The translations under genes and the position numbers were made by a program. This document shows, in pieces, positions 25,416-33,995 of a DNA stretch of 64,000 nucleotides (position 1 is the stretch's first letter; every line of letters begins with the position of its first letter). The stretch is from an uncultured Mucispirillum sp. (lineage in GTDB: Bacteria > Chrysiogenota > Deferribacteres > Deferribacterales > Mucispirillaceae): assembly GCA_944324465.1 (NCBI GenBank), contig CALUWI010000008.1:1-64000 (forward strand). The letters are read 5' to 3'. A model generated the notes under the pieces. The model was not told the DNA's origin. It saw nothing but the letters and a program-made list of their open reading frames with translations, and did no database searches.

Positions 25416-25771
25416 AACAAAAACAATTATTCATTATTTTAGGAGCAGCAGGTATATTATTATGGGTATACAGCATTTATTCATCTATTCCCTTTGCAAA
25501 GCATTTAAATTTTAACACTTTAAAAATGATACTTGAAAATATGCTTTCATTAGAAAGTCTTGTTACACCATTAGGGTTTATTATAGTTATTGCTGGTGCA
25601 TTTATTAATCAAAAGATTGCAGTTGCTGCAGGCGGTGTTATTTCATTAATTATGCCAGTGTATGCTGTAATAGAAAGCGGCAGTGCAGAAATTATTTCAA
25701 TCATTATGATACTTGTTTCTATAGCTGCTGTTGTATTAAGCCTTGCCGGTAAAAAACTAAAACTTAAATAA
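25412..25771 (+). CDS. small four-helix membrane protein coupled to the MATE gene
   Basis: The 119-residue protein has about four hydrophobic segments and a basic C-terminus (KKLKLK). No family is recognised. The ATG overlaps the MATE stop by four bases and GGGAGG precedes it, so the two are translationally coupled. It may be an accessory of the transporter, by position only. Confidence 0.75.
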   Translation: MKQKQLFIILGAAGILLWVYSIYSSIPFAKHLNFNTLKMILENMLSLESLVTPLGFIIVIAGAFINQKIAVAAGGVISLIMPVYAVIESGSAEIISIIMILVSIAAVVLSLAGKKLKLK

Positions 25772-25783
25772 TCACATAAAAAA

Positions 25784-25816
25784 CTGTCTTATAAGGGGGA
25801 ATCCTTTATAAGACAG
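25784..25816. terminator. bidirectional terminator between the MATE operon and the Rrf2 gene
   Basis: CTGTCTTATAA (25784-25794) and TTATAAGACAG (25806-25816) are perfect 11-bp arms, with A/T-rich tails on both sides. Convergent genes flank it. Confidence 0.85.
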
Positions 25817-25853
25817 CTTAATTTTATTCTAATATATATTATATACTTATGTA

Positions 25854-26282
25854 TTAATCAGGGCAGCCAAGAACTGGGTATTTTTTATCATTTAAAGAAG
25901 CTATGCTTATCTTTTTTAAATATTCTTCCATATGGTTTTTCATTTCAAACCAAAGTCCGTAAATAGAACAGTCTGCACATACTGTACAGTCTTTATTATT
26001 GACACAGTGAACAGGAACAAGTCCGCCGTCCATAACAGTGATAACATCAAGAATAGAAATTTCTTCTGCAGGTCGTGCCAGTTTGTAGCCGCCCAGCTTT
26101 CCTGCTGTTGAAATAACCAGCTTGCTTTTTTTAAGACTGGAAAAAATCTGTTCTAAATACTTGTTAGATAAACCCAGTTTTTCAGAAAGAGTGGCAATGC
26201 CCACAGGCTTGCCTTCCTCTGAAAGCATATTCAGCGTATGCAGTGCTCTGATTGCATAGATTGATTTTGTAGTAATTTTCAT
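25854..26282 (-). CDS. Rrf2 family transcriptional regulator
   Basis: I place the start at 26282 (MKITTKSIYAIRAL), since GGAGGGGG lies just upstream; a further ATG at 26297 would add MGGGI and overlaps that site. The 142-residue protein has the winged-helix domain with SNKYLEQIFSSLKKSKLV as recognition region. The three-cysteine cluster loop is CVNNKDCTVCADC (four cysteines), as in Fe-S sensing members such as IscR and NsrR. The signal (iron-sulfur status or NO) is not determined. It lies 30 bases after nfo in the same direction. Confidence 0.9.
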   Translation of the reverse strand: MKITTKSIYAIRALHTLNMLSEEGKPVGIATLSEKLGLSNKYLEQIFSSLKKSKLVISTAGKLGGYKLARPAEEISILDVITVMDGGLVPVHCVNNKDCTVCADCSIYGLWFEMKNHMEEYLKKISIASLNDKKYPVLGCPD

Positions 26283-26312
26283 AATTCCCCCTCCCACTTT
26301 TTATTAAGTGTA

Positions 26313-27143
26313 TTAAGTAAAGTTTTCCCTTAACATTTTAATCTCTGCTGCATATCCATCAAGCTCATTTGGAGTTTCAAGATAGAAAGGCAGATGACGA
26401 AGTTTTGGGTGGTTAATAAAATTAATAACTGCATCAATCCCAATTGTGCCTTTACCAATTTTTTCGTGCCTGTCTTTGCGGCTGTTGTAGGGCATCATAG
26501 AGTCATTTAAGTGGACTGCTTTCAGTCTTTCAAGCCCTATAACCTTATCAAACTTTTCTAATACACCTTCTAAATCATGGACAATATCATATCCTGCAGA
26601 AAAAATGTGGCATGTATCAAGGCATACTCCTAATTTGTGGTTTAATTCCACTCTGTCAATAATAGTGCGAATTTCCTCAAAAGTAGAGCCTACTTCACTG
26701 CCTTTGCCAGACATTGTTTCAAGCAGCACAGTTGTCCGATATTCTTCTTTTAATATAGAGTTAAGCATATCTGTAATAAAATCTATTGCAGTATCAACCC
26801 CTTGCCCCACATGGCTTCCAGGGTGGAAATTATAAAGATTTCCTGGAATATATTCCATAATTTCCAAATCGCTTGCCATTGTATTTTTTGCAAATTCTCT
26901 AAGTCCTGCATCATTAGAGCAGGCGTTTAATGTGTATGGTGCATGAGCTAATACAGGTGCAAAATTATTTTCTTTTAAGATTTCATTAAGGGCAGCAGTA
27001 TCCTTTTCATCAACAGCTTTCGCTTTACTGCCGCGTGGATTTCTACTAAAAAATTGAAATGTGTTTGCATTAATACTTAATGCTTCTTTACCCATATGCT
27101 TAAAACCTTTTGACGATGATAGATGACATCCAATATTAAGCAT
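26313..27143 (-). CDS. nfo: endonuclease IV
   Basis: Nfo is a zinc-dependent AP endonuclease of base-excision repair. The start at 27143 ([14 protein letters not shown]) is favoured by a GGAG six to seven bases upstream; an earlier ATG at 27155 would add MEYI. The 276-residue TIM barrel shows the metal ligands in [41 protein letters not shown] and [11 protein letters not shown]. It is upstream of the Rrf2 regulator, which may be co-transcribed. The region 27156-27399 upstream is A/T-rich with only weak promoter-like motifs. Confidence 0.96.
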   Translation of the reverse strand: MLNIGCHLSSSKGFKHMGKEALSINANTFQFFSRNPRGSKAKAVDEKDTAALNEILKENNFAPVLAHAPYTLNACSNDAGLREFAKNTMASDLEIMEYIPGNLYNFHPGSHVGQGVDTAIDFITDMLNSILKEEYRTTVLLETMSGKGSEVGSTFEEIRTIIDRVELNHKLGVCLDTCHIFSAGYDIVHDLEGVLEKFDKVIGLERLKAVHLNDSMMPYNSRKDRHEKIGKGTIGIDAVINFINHPKLRHLPFYLETPNELDGYAAEIKMLRENFT

Positions 27144-27399
27144 TATATACTCCATAAATGTATTTAAATAATTTCACTTAATACATCTTTAAAAGATTAC
27201 TTTAAGTATTACAAGTAATTTTATATGAAAATAATTTAAATGCAAGTAAAATAAGAAAATATTTTAAAAAAAATATGTAGAAACAGTATTTTCATAAATC
27301 AGCAGCTTAAACTTAAATTATTAAAAAAACACTTGTCAATAATAAAAACTTTTACTACACTATAATTAATAGATATATTTTATATGGTGGAGGCTAGAT

Positions 27400-27627
27400 A
27401 TGTATAAGCTGTTAGACATTTTAAACCCAAACCAAATCAATTTTTTATCATCAATTGGTATATCTGTTACTGATAAAGAATATACTGGTGATGAAGTCAG
27501 CGATATTTACTTTGGAGTAATGGATAAGCTCAGTGATAATCTGGGGGATGAAATTACTTCGCCAGATGAATACAGTAAAAAGTGCTCTGATATTTTAAGC
27601 ACACTGTCAAAAGTTACAAGTATATAG
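27400..27627 (+). CDS. small acidic protein of unknown function
   Basis: The 75-residue protein starts MYKLLDILNPNQINFL. It is acidic, without signal peptide, membrane segment or motif I recognise. GGTGGAGG six bases before the ATG and a separate A/T-rich promoter region argue that it is translated. It stands alone between nfo and the ferric-reductase-like gene. Confidence 0.65.
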   Translation: MYKLLDILNPNQINFLSSIGISVTDKEYTGDEVSDIYFGVMDKLSDNLGDEITSPDEYSKKCSDILSTLSKVTSI

Positions 27628-27770
27628 TTTTTTAGAAATAACATACTGATAGTGAACTATTTATTTGCGGACTTGTCATATTCTATTATAAGTTTATAAC
27701 TTATTAATTCTTTTTGCGTCTAAATATAAGGCATATGTATATAAGTTATAAATAATATATGAGGTGAAGT

Positions 27771-29090
27771 ATGAGTAAGGCTGCAAAATGGAGTGTAGCA
27801 GGGTTTTTGCTGGGGGCATTAATATTTTTACTATCTCCAAGTTTTAATAATCTTATTTCAAATTTTGCATTTTGGAATGCAAAAGAGCAGTTTCTGTATT
27901 TAACAGGTTCTATTGCCATTGTATATATGGTAATGTGTATGCTGCTTTCTGTTCGTTTTAGTTTTATTAATAATTTAACAGGCGGGCTTGATAAAGCTTA
28001 TGTTATACATAAATGGGCTGGTATATGGGCATTTATTTTTTCAGTTATCCACTGGTTTATAGAAAGCTGGTTTATAGATATCTGTAAACTTCTTTTTGAA
28101 ATACCGCCGAAAGTAAAAGGTGCATCTACTATAAGCGAATTTGCTAAAGCCATATATCATATAGGTAATGATTTAGTAGAGTATGCTTTTTATATAATTG
28201 TGGCAGTTTTAATTGTGGCACTAATTAAAAAAGTACCATACCACATATTCAAATATATTCATAAAATTATTCCAGTTCTTTTTCTTGTTATTGCATACCA
28301 TTCTTTTACAATACAGATTAAAGGTGTGTGGTTTGGCTCAATAGGCAGCTATATTTTATCTGCAGTAATATTTATTGGTGTAATTGCTGCTGTTATAGAT
28401 TTATTCCAATTAATAGGCTGTAAACATAAAGTATTTGCAGAAGTAGCAAAAGCAGAGCATAATGAAAAAAGTAAAACTCTTGAATTAATTTTAAAACCAG
28501 CTGAGCATTTTGAATATACTGCAGGTCAGTATGTATTTTTAAAATTCTGCCACAGCAGGGAGGCTCACCCATTCAGTATTGCAGGGTATGATAAAGAAAA
28601 CAATACTCTTAGATTTTTAATAAAAGAGCTTGGAGATTTCACAAAAGAGCTTTCAAAAAATATTAAAAAAGATGATATTATTACAGTGGAAGGTCCTTAT
28701 GGTAATTTTACATTTAATGACAGCAAAGCACAGCAGATATGGGTAGCTGGCGGCATAGGTGTTACACCATTTGCAGCAAGGCTTGAATACCTTGTATCTC
28801 TTGGTAAAAAAGTAGATAATGTAGATTTCTTTTACAGTGCAAGGGGAGAAAACCCATATCCTGAACTTGCTGCATTAAGTGAAAAAGCAGGCGTTCGTTT
28901 CCATTACAGAGATACATCAAAAGAGGGCAGGCTGAATTTTGATATAATAAAAGAAAAAATAAAAGATATTAAAAATACATCATTATGGTACTGCGGTCCT
29001 GCAGCTTTTGGTGCTTCTTTACAGAAAGGTGCATTAGACTGCGGCATAAGCAAAAAAGATATCCATTATGACAGCTTTGATATGCGGTAG
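27771..29090 (+). CDS. ferric-reductase-like transmembrane oxidoreductase with FAD/NAD domains
   Basis: The 439-residue protein combines an N-terminal heme-binding ferric reductase transmembrane domain (about residues 1-215) with a ferredoxin-NADP reductase-type half. In the membrane part, histidines in YVIHKWAG, FSVIHWF, YIHKIIP and IAYHSF are candidate heme ligands. HPFSIAG binds flavin and GGIGVTPFAARLEYL binds NAD(P)H. Such proteins move electrons from cytoplasmic NAD(P)H through flavin and heme across the membrane. The acceptor (iron, oxygen or another) is unknown. It stands as a single gene closed by a terminator. Confidence 0.88.
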   Translation: MSKAAKWSVAGFLLGALIFLLSPSFNNLISNFAFWNAKEQFLYLTGSIAIVYMVMCMLLSVRFSFINNLTGGLDKAYVIHKWAGIWAFIFSVIHWFIESWFIDICKLLFEIPPKVKGASTISEFAKAIYHIGNDLVEYAFYIIVAVLIVALIKKVPYHIFKYIHKIIPVLFLVIAYHSFTIQIKGVWFGSIGSYILSAVIFIGVIAAVIDLFQLIGCKHKVFAEVAKAEHNEKSKTLELILKPAEHFEYTAGQYVFLKFCHSREAHPFSIAGYDKENNTLRFLIKELGDFTKELSKNIKKDDIITVEGPYGNFTFNDSKAQQIWVAGGIGVTPFAARLEYLVSLGKKVDNVDFFYSARGENPYPELAALSEKAGVRFHYRDTSKEGRLNFDIIKEKIKDIKNTSLWYCGPAAFGASLQKGALDCGISKKDIHYDSFDMR

Positions 29091-29136
29091 AATAGTAATA
29101 TAATAAAACAATCGTTCGTCTATTATTTTTAACAAA

Positions 29137-29178
29137 AAAGGCTGGTTGTATTCTAAAAAATACACCAGTCTTTTTATT
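29137..29178 (+). terminator. terminator after the ferric-reductase-like gene
   Basis: AAGGCTGGTTGTATT and AATACACCAGTCTT form a stem with one bulge and a G-U pair, followed by TTTTATTTTT. Confidence 0.75.
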
Positions 29179-29205
29179 TTTCCTTGTTTATCAATAACTT
29201 ATAAG

Positions 29206-29221
29206 TGGCATATATTTTGCT
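29206..29221 (+). promoter_or_regulatory. sigma-54-like promoter upstream of lpxC
   Basis: TGGCATATATTTTGCT places GG and GC exactly ten bases apart, matching the sigma-54 TGGCAY-N5-TTGCW pattern. It ends 35 bases before lpxC. No good -35 accompanies the A/T-rich sequences that could serve as a sigma-70 -10 just downstream (TATATT). In an A/T-rich region a chance match is possible. Confidence 0.4.
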
Positions 29222-29256
29222 ATATTATAGAATGTAGTAAATAAGGGGTGTAATAT

Positions 29257-30195
29257 ATGCAAAAAACACTAGCAAAAGCTTTTACAATAAAAGGAATTGG
29301 ACTTCACAGCGGCAAAGAGTTTACAGCGGTGGTAAGTCCTGCTCCAGAAAATACAGGTATTCAGTTTAGGCGTGATGATGTGCGTCACTGCGAATATACT
29401 CGTATTACTCCTTATAATGTTTCTTCTACTCAGCTTGCTACAACTATTGACTGTGGCGGTCTGCCTATCAGCACAATAGAACATTTTTCTGGTGCATTTT
29501 ACGGGCTTGGTCTTGATAATGCTTATGTTTCAGTTTCTGGAACAGAAGTGCCTATATTAGACGGTTCTGCAAAAGAGATTATGGAGCATATTGAAAAAGC
29601 CGGCTTAAAAGAGCAGAAAGCACCTAGAAAAGTTTTAAAAGTAACTCGTCCTGTATCTATAGAATATGAAGGAAAAACTGTGGAAATTGAGCCTTATGAC
29701 GGTTTTCAAATCACTTTTGAACTTGATTATCCGCATCCAGTAATAGGCAGGCAGGTTTTTACTTATGATTATAATGAAAATACATTCCATAAAGAAATAG
29801 GTATTGCCCGCACTTTTGGATTTAAAAGAGAAGTGGAAGCATTATGGTCTATGGGGCTTGCAAAAGGCGGCTCTCTTGATAATGCTATAGTTATAGATGA
29901 TAAAGAAGGTGTATTAAACCCAGAAGGTTTAAGAGCACCTAATGAGTTTGTCCGCCATAAAATACTTGATATGTTTGGCGATTTATCATTAATCGGCTAC
30001 AGACTGCAGGGTAAAATTAAAGCCAGCAAATCAGGCCATCAGGTAAATAATGTATTTGCAAGAACTCTGCTTGAAGCAACTAACAGTTATGTAATAGAAG
30101 ATGTTTTAGATAAACAGGAAAATATGCAGGAAAGAACAGCAGAAAATATTTCATTTAATCCATTTGCGGCTTCCCCATCTATCAGCCCAGCATAA
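29257..30195 (+). CDS. lpxC: UDP-3-O-acyl-N-acetylglucosamine deacetylase
   Basis: LpxC is the zinc deacetylase that commits UDP-GlcNAc to lipid A synthesis. The 312-residue protein has IKGIGLHSGK at the start and the zinc histidine in STIEHFSGAFYGLGLDN. The HKILDMFGDLSLIG block carries the second zinc histidine and aspartate, and KSGHQVNN the catalytic histidine. AAGGGG precedes the ATG. It is separate from the other LPS genes at 4-7.5 kb. Confidence 0.96.
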   Translation: MQKTLAKAFTIKGIGLHSGKEFTAVVSPAPENTGIQFRRDDVRHCEYTRITPYNVSSTQLATTIDCGGLPISTIEHFSGAFYGLGLDNAYVSVSGTEVPILDGSAKEIMEHIEKAGLKEQKAPRKVLKVTRPVSIEYEGKTVEIEPYDGFQITFELDYPHPVIGRQVFTYDYNENTFHKEIGIARTFGFKREVEALWSMGLAKGGSLDNAIVIDDKEGVLNPEGLRAPNEFVRHKILDMFGDLSLIGYRLQGKIKASKSGHQVNNVFARTLLEATNSYVIEDVLDKQENMQERTAENISFNPFAASPSISPA

Positions 30196-30224
30196 TCTTA
30201 ATATGTTATTTAGTTTAATATAAT

Positions 30225-30271
30225 AACCTGTCTGTAATTTTATATAATAAAATAAAGGCAGGTTTATTTTT
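30225..30271 (+). terminator. terminator after lpxC
   Basis: AACCTGTCT (30225-30233) pairs with AGGCAGGTT (30256-30264), including one G-U pair, and is followed by TATTTTT. The T-run is also the 8-bp sequence duplicated by the MITE that begins at 30272. Confidence 0.55.
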
Positions 30272-30676
30272 CTGCTTCACCCCCATTTAACTATAGAATA
30301 ATGAAAATAAAATATTTACTAGAATTAAAAATAGGGCTTAAAAATTAGTATATATTAATATGACATTATATCCGCTTTTAAATGATGTTCCCCTGTTATT
30401 TTATTACCTTTGGGACTTAATTGTATATGAACAATTTTTTCGGAATGATTTGCTGACAGATTGTTTGAGCGAAGCGAGTTGCTGCAGCAATGGAGAAAAA
30501 ATTGAGAATGTTTATACAATTGGAGCATAAGTAATAAAATAACAAAAAGATTGATTTATGAGATTTGCGGCGGTAATATAGTCTAAAATATACTACAAAT
30601 ACATAAATAATAATTACTAAGTTTATTATAAATTAGCATTTTTAATCATAGTTTCAAAAAAATGGGGGTGAAGCAG
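30272..30676. mobile_element. 405-bp palindromic MITE, copy at 30.3 kb
   Basis: The ends are perfect 17-bp inverted repeats (CTGCTTCACCCCCATTT at 30272-30288 and its complement at 30660-30676). TTATTTTT occurs directly outside both ends (30264-30271 and 30677-30684) as an 8-bp target duplication. Internally the two halves are themselves complementary over long stretches, for example TTATTTTATTACC near 30397 against GTAATAAAATAAC near 30533, so the whole element can fold into one long hairpin. No reading frame is present. Related copies lie at 52955 and 61558. Confidence 0.8.
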
Positions 30677-30750
30677 TTATTTTTTTTATTGATAATTTTT
30701 TCACTATATAATACTATGGCAGACTAAAAATTAAATTTAAGGTAAAGATT

Positions 30751-32490
30751 ATGAGACAAAGCAGATATTTTATACAAACTATGAGAGAAATTCCATCAGA
30801 GGCAGAAGTTATCAGCCACCAGCTTATGTTAAGAGCAGGTATGATAAAAAAAGTTGCAGCAGGTATATATGACTACCTGCCGTTAGGCTTAAAAGTTATC
30901 CGCAAAGTAGAAAATATTGTTAGAGAAAATATGAATAAAGCTGGTGCTATTGAGCTTTTAATGAGTGTTGTTCAGCCTGCAGAACTTTGGCAGCTTTCTG
31001 GCAGATGGAACCATTTTGGTAAAGAGCTGCTCCGTTTTAAAGACAGGGGCGAAAGAGAATTCTGCCTTGGTCCTACTCATGAAGAAGTAATTACTGATGT
31101 TGTTAAATCTCAGATTAATTCATATAAACAAATGCCTGTCACATTATATCAAATACAGACAAAATTCCGTGATGAAGTCCGCCCTAGATTTGGCTTAATG
31201 CGTGGCAGAGAATTTATTATGAAAGATGCATATTCATTTGATATAGATGATGCAGGTGCAGATATAAGCTATCAGAAAATGTATGATGCCTACAGAGCAG
31301 TATTTAATGCCTGCGGTCTTCGCCATAAAGTAGTTGATGCAGATACAGGCTCTATTGGCGGTTCATTTTCACATGAATTTATGGTGCTTGCTGATACTGG
31401 TGAAGATGCAATTATGTCTTGTACAAAATGCGATTACAGTGCAAATATTGAAAAAGCTGTAGTAGTAGACAGCGGTGAAAAAGAAACAGCAGAACTTTTA
31501 CCATTAGAAGAAGTTGCAACACCAGATAAACATACAGCAGTAGAGGTTGCAGAATTTTTAGGTGTTGATATTAAACATGTTCCAAAAACTATGATTATTA
31601 GATGTGAAGGCGTAGTAGAAGGTAAAGAAGAAAAAACTGTTTTTGTTGCCTGCATGGTTAGAGGCGACCATGAAGTTAACCTTGCAAAAGTTAAAAATAT
31701 ATTAAAAGCAAAATCAGCAGAATTTGCAGAACACTATGAAGTGCAGGATATGGCAGGATGCACAGTTGGCTCTTTAGGTCCTATCAATATGCCTTTAAAA
31801 GTGTATGTTGATAATGCTTTAAAATATGTATCAAATATAGTTGTGGGTGCAAATAAAGAAGGCTTTCATATTAAAAATGTAAATCTTGAAAGAGATGCAA
31901 AAATAGAAGGCTACTTTGATATTCGTAATGCAATAGCAGGGGATAAATGCCCAGTATGCGGTGCAGAATATGAAGAAACAAGAGGTATAGAAGTAGGCCA
32001 TATATTTAAGCTGGGTACAAAATATTCTGAAAGCATGGGAGCAAAAGCTCTTGATAAAAACGGTAAAAATATTCCTATAGTTATGGGCTGCTACGGTATC
32101 GGTATAGGCAGAACGGCAGCCAGTGCAATAGAACAGAACTATGATGAATCAGGCATTATATGGCCTAAAGCTATAGCACCTTTTGAAGTGATTGTTGTGC
32201 CTGTTAATACAAATGATGAAGAAGTTATTAAAAAAGCCGATGATATATATGAAAGCCTTTTAAATATGGGTGTTGATGTATTAATTGATGACAGAAACGA
32301 AAGGGCAGGTGTTAAGTTTAATGATGCAGATTTAATCGGCTATCCTGTGCGGGTAAGCGTTGGTAAAAAAGCATTATCTGAAGGCAAAGTGGAAGTATTA
32401 ATCCGCAGAACTAAAGAGGTTATTTTAATAGATGCTGCAGGTAATGAGGCAGAAAAAATAAAAGAAATATTAGATACAAAAGTTTTATAA
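30751..32490 (+). CDS. proS: prolyl-tRNA synthetase
   Basis: This is a bacterial-type ProRS of 579 residues. Class II motif 1 lies around residues 60-90. Motif 2 is in FRDEVRPRFGLMRGREFIMKD-type sequence, and the inserted editing domain (about 220-400) removes mischarged alanine. Motif 3 is GCYGIGIGRT and the anticodon-binding domain is at the C-terminus (VIVVPVNTND). It stands alone between a MITE and its own terminator. Confidence 0.97.
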   Translation: MRQSRYFIQTMREIPSEAEVISHQLMLRAGMIKKVAAGIYDYLPLGLKVIRKVENIVRENMNKAGAIELLMSVVQPAELWQLSGRWNHFGKELLRFKDRGEREFCLGPTHEEVITDVVKSQINSYKQMPVTLYQIQTKFRDEVRPRFGLMRGREFIMKDAYSFDIDDAGADISYQKMYDAYRAVFNACGLRHKVVDADTGSIGGSFSHEFMVLADTGEDAIMSCTKCDYSANIEKAVVVDSGEKETAELLPLEEVATPDKHTAVEVAEFLGVDIKHVPKTMIIRCEGVVEGKEEKTVFVACMVRGDHEVNLAKVKNILKAKSAEFAEHYEVQDMAGCTVGSLGPINMPLKVYVDNALKYVSNIVVGANKEGFHIKNVNLERDAKIEGYFDIRNAIAGDKCPVCGAEYEETRGIEVGHIFKLGTKYSESMGAKALDKNGKNIPIVMGCYGIGIGRTAASAIEQNYDESGIIWPKAIAPFEVIVVPVNTNDEEVIKKADDIYESLLNMGVDVLIDDRNERAGVKFNDADLIGYPVRVSVGKKALSEGKVEVLIRRTKEVILIDAAGNEAEKIKEILDTKVL

Positions 32491-32504
32491 ATGTAAATAT
32501 TAAT

Positions 32505-32564
32505 AAAAATCTTACAAATATATAAAAACAAATTATAACTAACTTATATATTGTAAGATTTTTT
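32505..32564 (+). terminator. long-stem terminator after proS
   Basis: Arms at 32505-32524 and 32545-32564 pair over 19 positions with one bulged A and share the core AAATCTTACAA. The 3' side ends in T5, followed by GCTTG. From there to the M23 gene at 32736 I see no other feature. Confidence 0.7.
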
Positions 32565-32735
32565 GCTTGATTATTACAGAGAAATCTGTCATAAATAAAA
32601 GTAATATGATGTGTAGATGTCATATTGCATAATATATTGAGCATGTAAGTAAAATATGTCATTTAATTATGCTTAAAAGTTACAGCAGTTTTTGGCGATA
32701 ATGTGAGTAATGACTGATAAACTAGGGAGAATGTA

Positions 32736-33674
32736 ATGGCAAAAAAATATACAGTAATGATTTTTGACCCTGAAAAATATGGTAAAAGCAAAACTATATT
32801 TATTTCTAAAAGACCTTTCTGGGTTGTAGGTTTTATCATACTTTTCCTTTTAGCTTCTACTGGTGTATCATCTTACATTGCTTACAATTTTTATAAAGAA
32901 AGCCGTATGCAGCAGGCAGCTGTTGGCAATGAAACAAATAATGCTGTTTTTAATGCTCAGTTTGCTAATTACATTCAACAGCTTGATGAATTAAATAATA
33001 AAATGAGCGCATTAGATGAGCTTGAATATAAAGTAAGAGAGCTTGTTTCTTATCAGGATGGCAGCCGTGTTGTAAAACAGGTTGCAGTTGGCGGTAAGGA
33101 AGTTGATATATTAAGAGAATATTTCGCTTTCTCTGATAGAAGAGAGCAGGAATTTTTTGACAGCTTAAATGAAACATTAGATGTAATGCGTATAGAAATT
33201 AATAAAAGGGAAGTAAGCCTTGCAAAACTTGTAGACTTTTTAGAGGAACAGCGTCTTGTAATGCTTTCTACACCTACAATATGGCCTGTAAGAGGCTGGG
33301 TATCTTCTAAATTTGGATTTAGAACTTCCCCATTTTCAGGCAGGCGAGTTTTCCATGAAGGTTTAGATATTGCTGCAAGATATGGTCTTCCAGTCCGCTC
33401 TACAGCAAAAGGCATAGTTGTATATGCTGGCGAAAAAGCAGGCTATGGTAAAATCGTTACTATTGACCACGGCTATGGTTATATGACAAGATACGGCCAC
33501 AACAGCTCATTAACTGTAAAAGTTGGTGATAAAGTTGAAAAAGGTGATGTAATTGCCAAAGTTGGTTCTACAGGCAGAAGTACAGGACCTCATGTTCACT
33601 ATGAAGTGCTTGTAAACGGTATACCTGTAAACCCACAAAAATTTATTATTGATGAAAATGAAACTGGACTATAA
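32736..33674 (+). CDS. membrane-anchored M23 (LytM-type) murein peptidase
   Basis: The 312-residue protein has a short basic cytoplasmic N-terminus, one membrane helix (about 28-52), a coiled-coil stalk (about 70-160) and a C-terminal peptidase M23 domain. HEGLDIAA supplies the first zinc His and Asp, and GPHVHYEVLVNG the HxH pair. All expected metal ligands are present, so it should be an active endopeptidase rather than a degenerate EnvC-like activator. Likely substrate is peptidoglycan cross-bridges in the periplasm. Confidence 0.9.
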   Translation: MAKKYTVMIFDPEKYGKSKTIFISKRPFWVVGFIILFLLASTGVSSYIAYNFYKESRMQQAAVGNETNNAVFNAQFANYIQQLDELNNKMSALDELEYKVRELVSYQDGSRVVKQVAVGGKEVDILREYFAFSDRREQEFFDSLNETLDVMRIEINKREVSLAKLVDFLEEQRLVMLSTPTIWPVRGWVSSKFGFRTSPFSGRRVFHEGLDIAARYGLPVRSTAKGIVVYAGEKAGYGKIVTIDHGYGYMTRYGHNSSLTVKVGDKVEKGDVIAKVGSTGRSTGPHVHYEVLVNGIPVNPQKFIIDENETGL

Positions 33675-33681
33675 TTAATAT

Positions 33682-33715
33682 AACGCCTTATGTATGCAGC
33701 ATAAGGCGTTTTTTT
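33682..33715 (+). terminator. terminator after the M23 peptidase gene
   Basis: AACGCCTTATG (33682-33692) and CATAAGGCGTT (33700-33710) form an 11-bp stem followed by five T. Confidence 0.92.
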
Positions 33716-33920
33716 GTATATTAAGGTTTCTTTTTTAAGACTAATTTTAGATAATTATATAAATAAATTTTCAAACACACTCTGTATTTCTATTTCATAA
33801 CAATGTAATATTATTGCAATTAAAAACGGTATAAACAAAGAATATATTTATGTAATTTTTTTGTATAATTTTTTTCTTTTTTGTTTTAATTCTTTGATAT
33901 GTCAATAAATTTTTACATTT

Positions 33921-33949
33921 TTTACAATAAAACTCTTTACTTTTACATA
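33921..33949 (+). promoter_or_regulatory. candidate porin promoter
   Basis: TTTACA (33921-33926), a 17-base spacer and TACATA (33944-33949) give a leader of roughly 40 bases ending in a very strong AGGAGGA site before the porin ATG. The surrounding region from 33716 is extremely A/T-rich and several alternative -10 boxes exist. Confidence 0.4.
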
Positions 33950-33995
33950 AAATAATATTATATTTAGATAAATTAATCGAGGAGGATTAAGAAAC

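Noticed and set aside
27333-27366. Promoter TTGTCA...TATAAT before the 75-residue gene
   Set aside because: The spacer is 22 bases, too long for a sigma-70 promoter, so no promoter was called.
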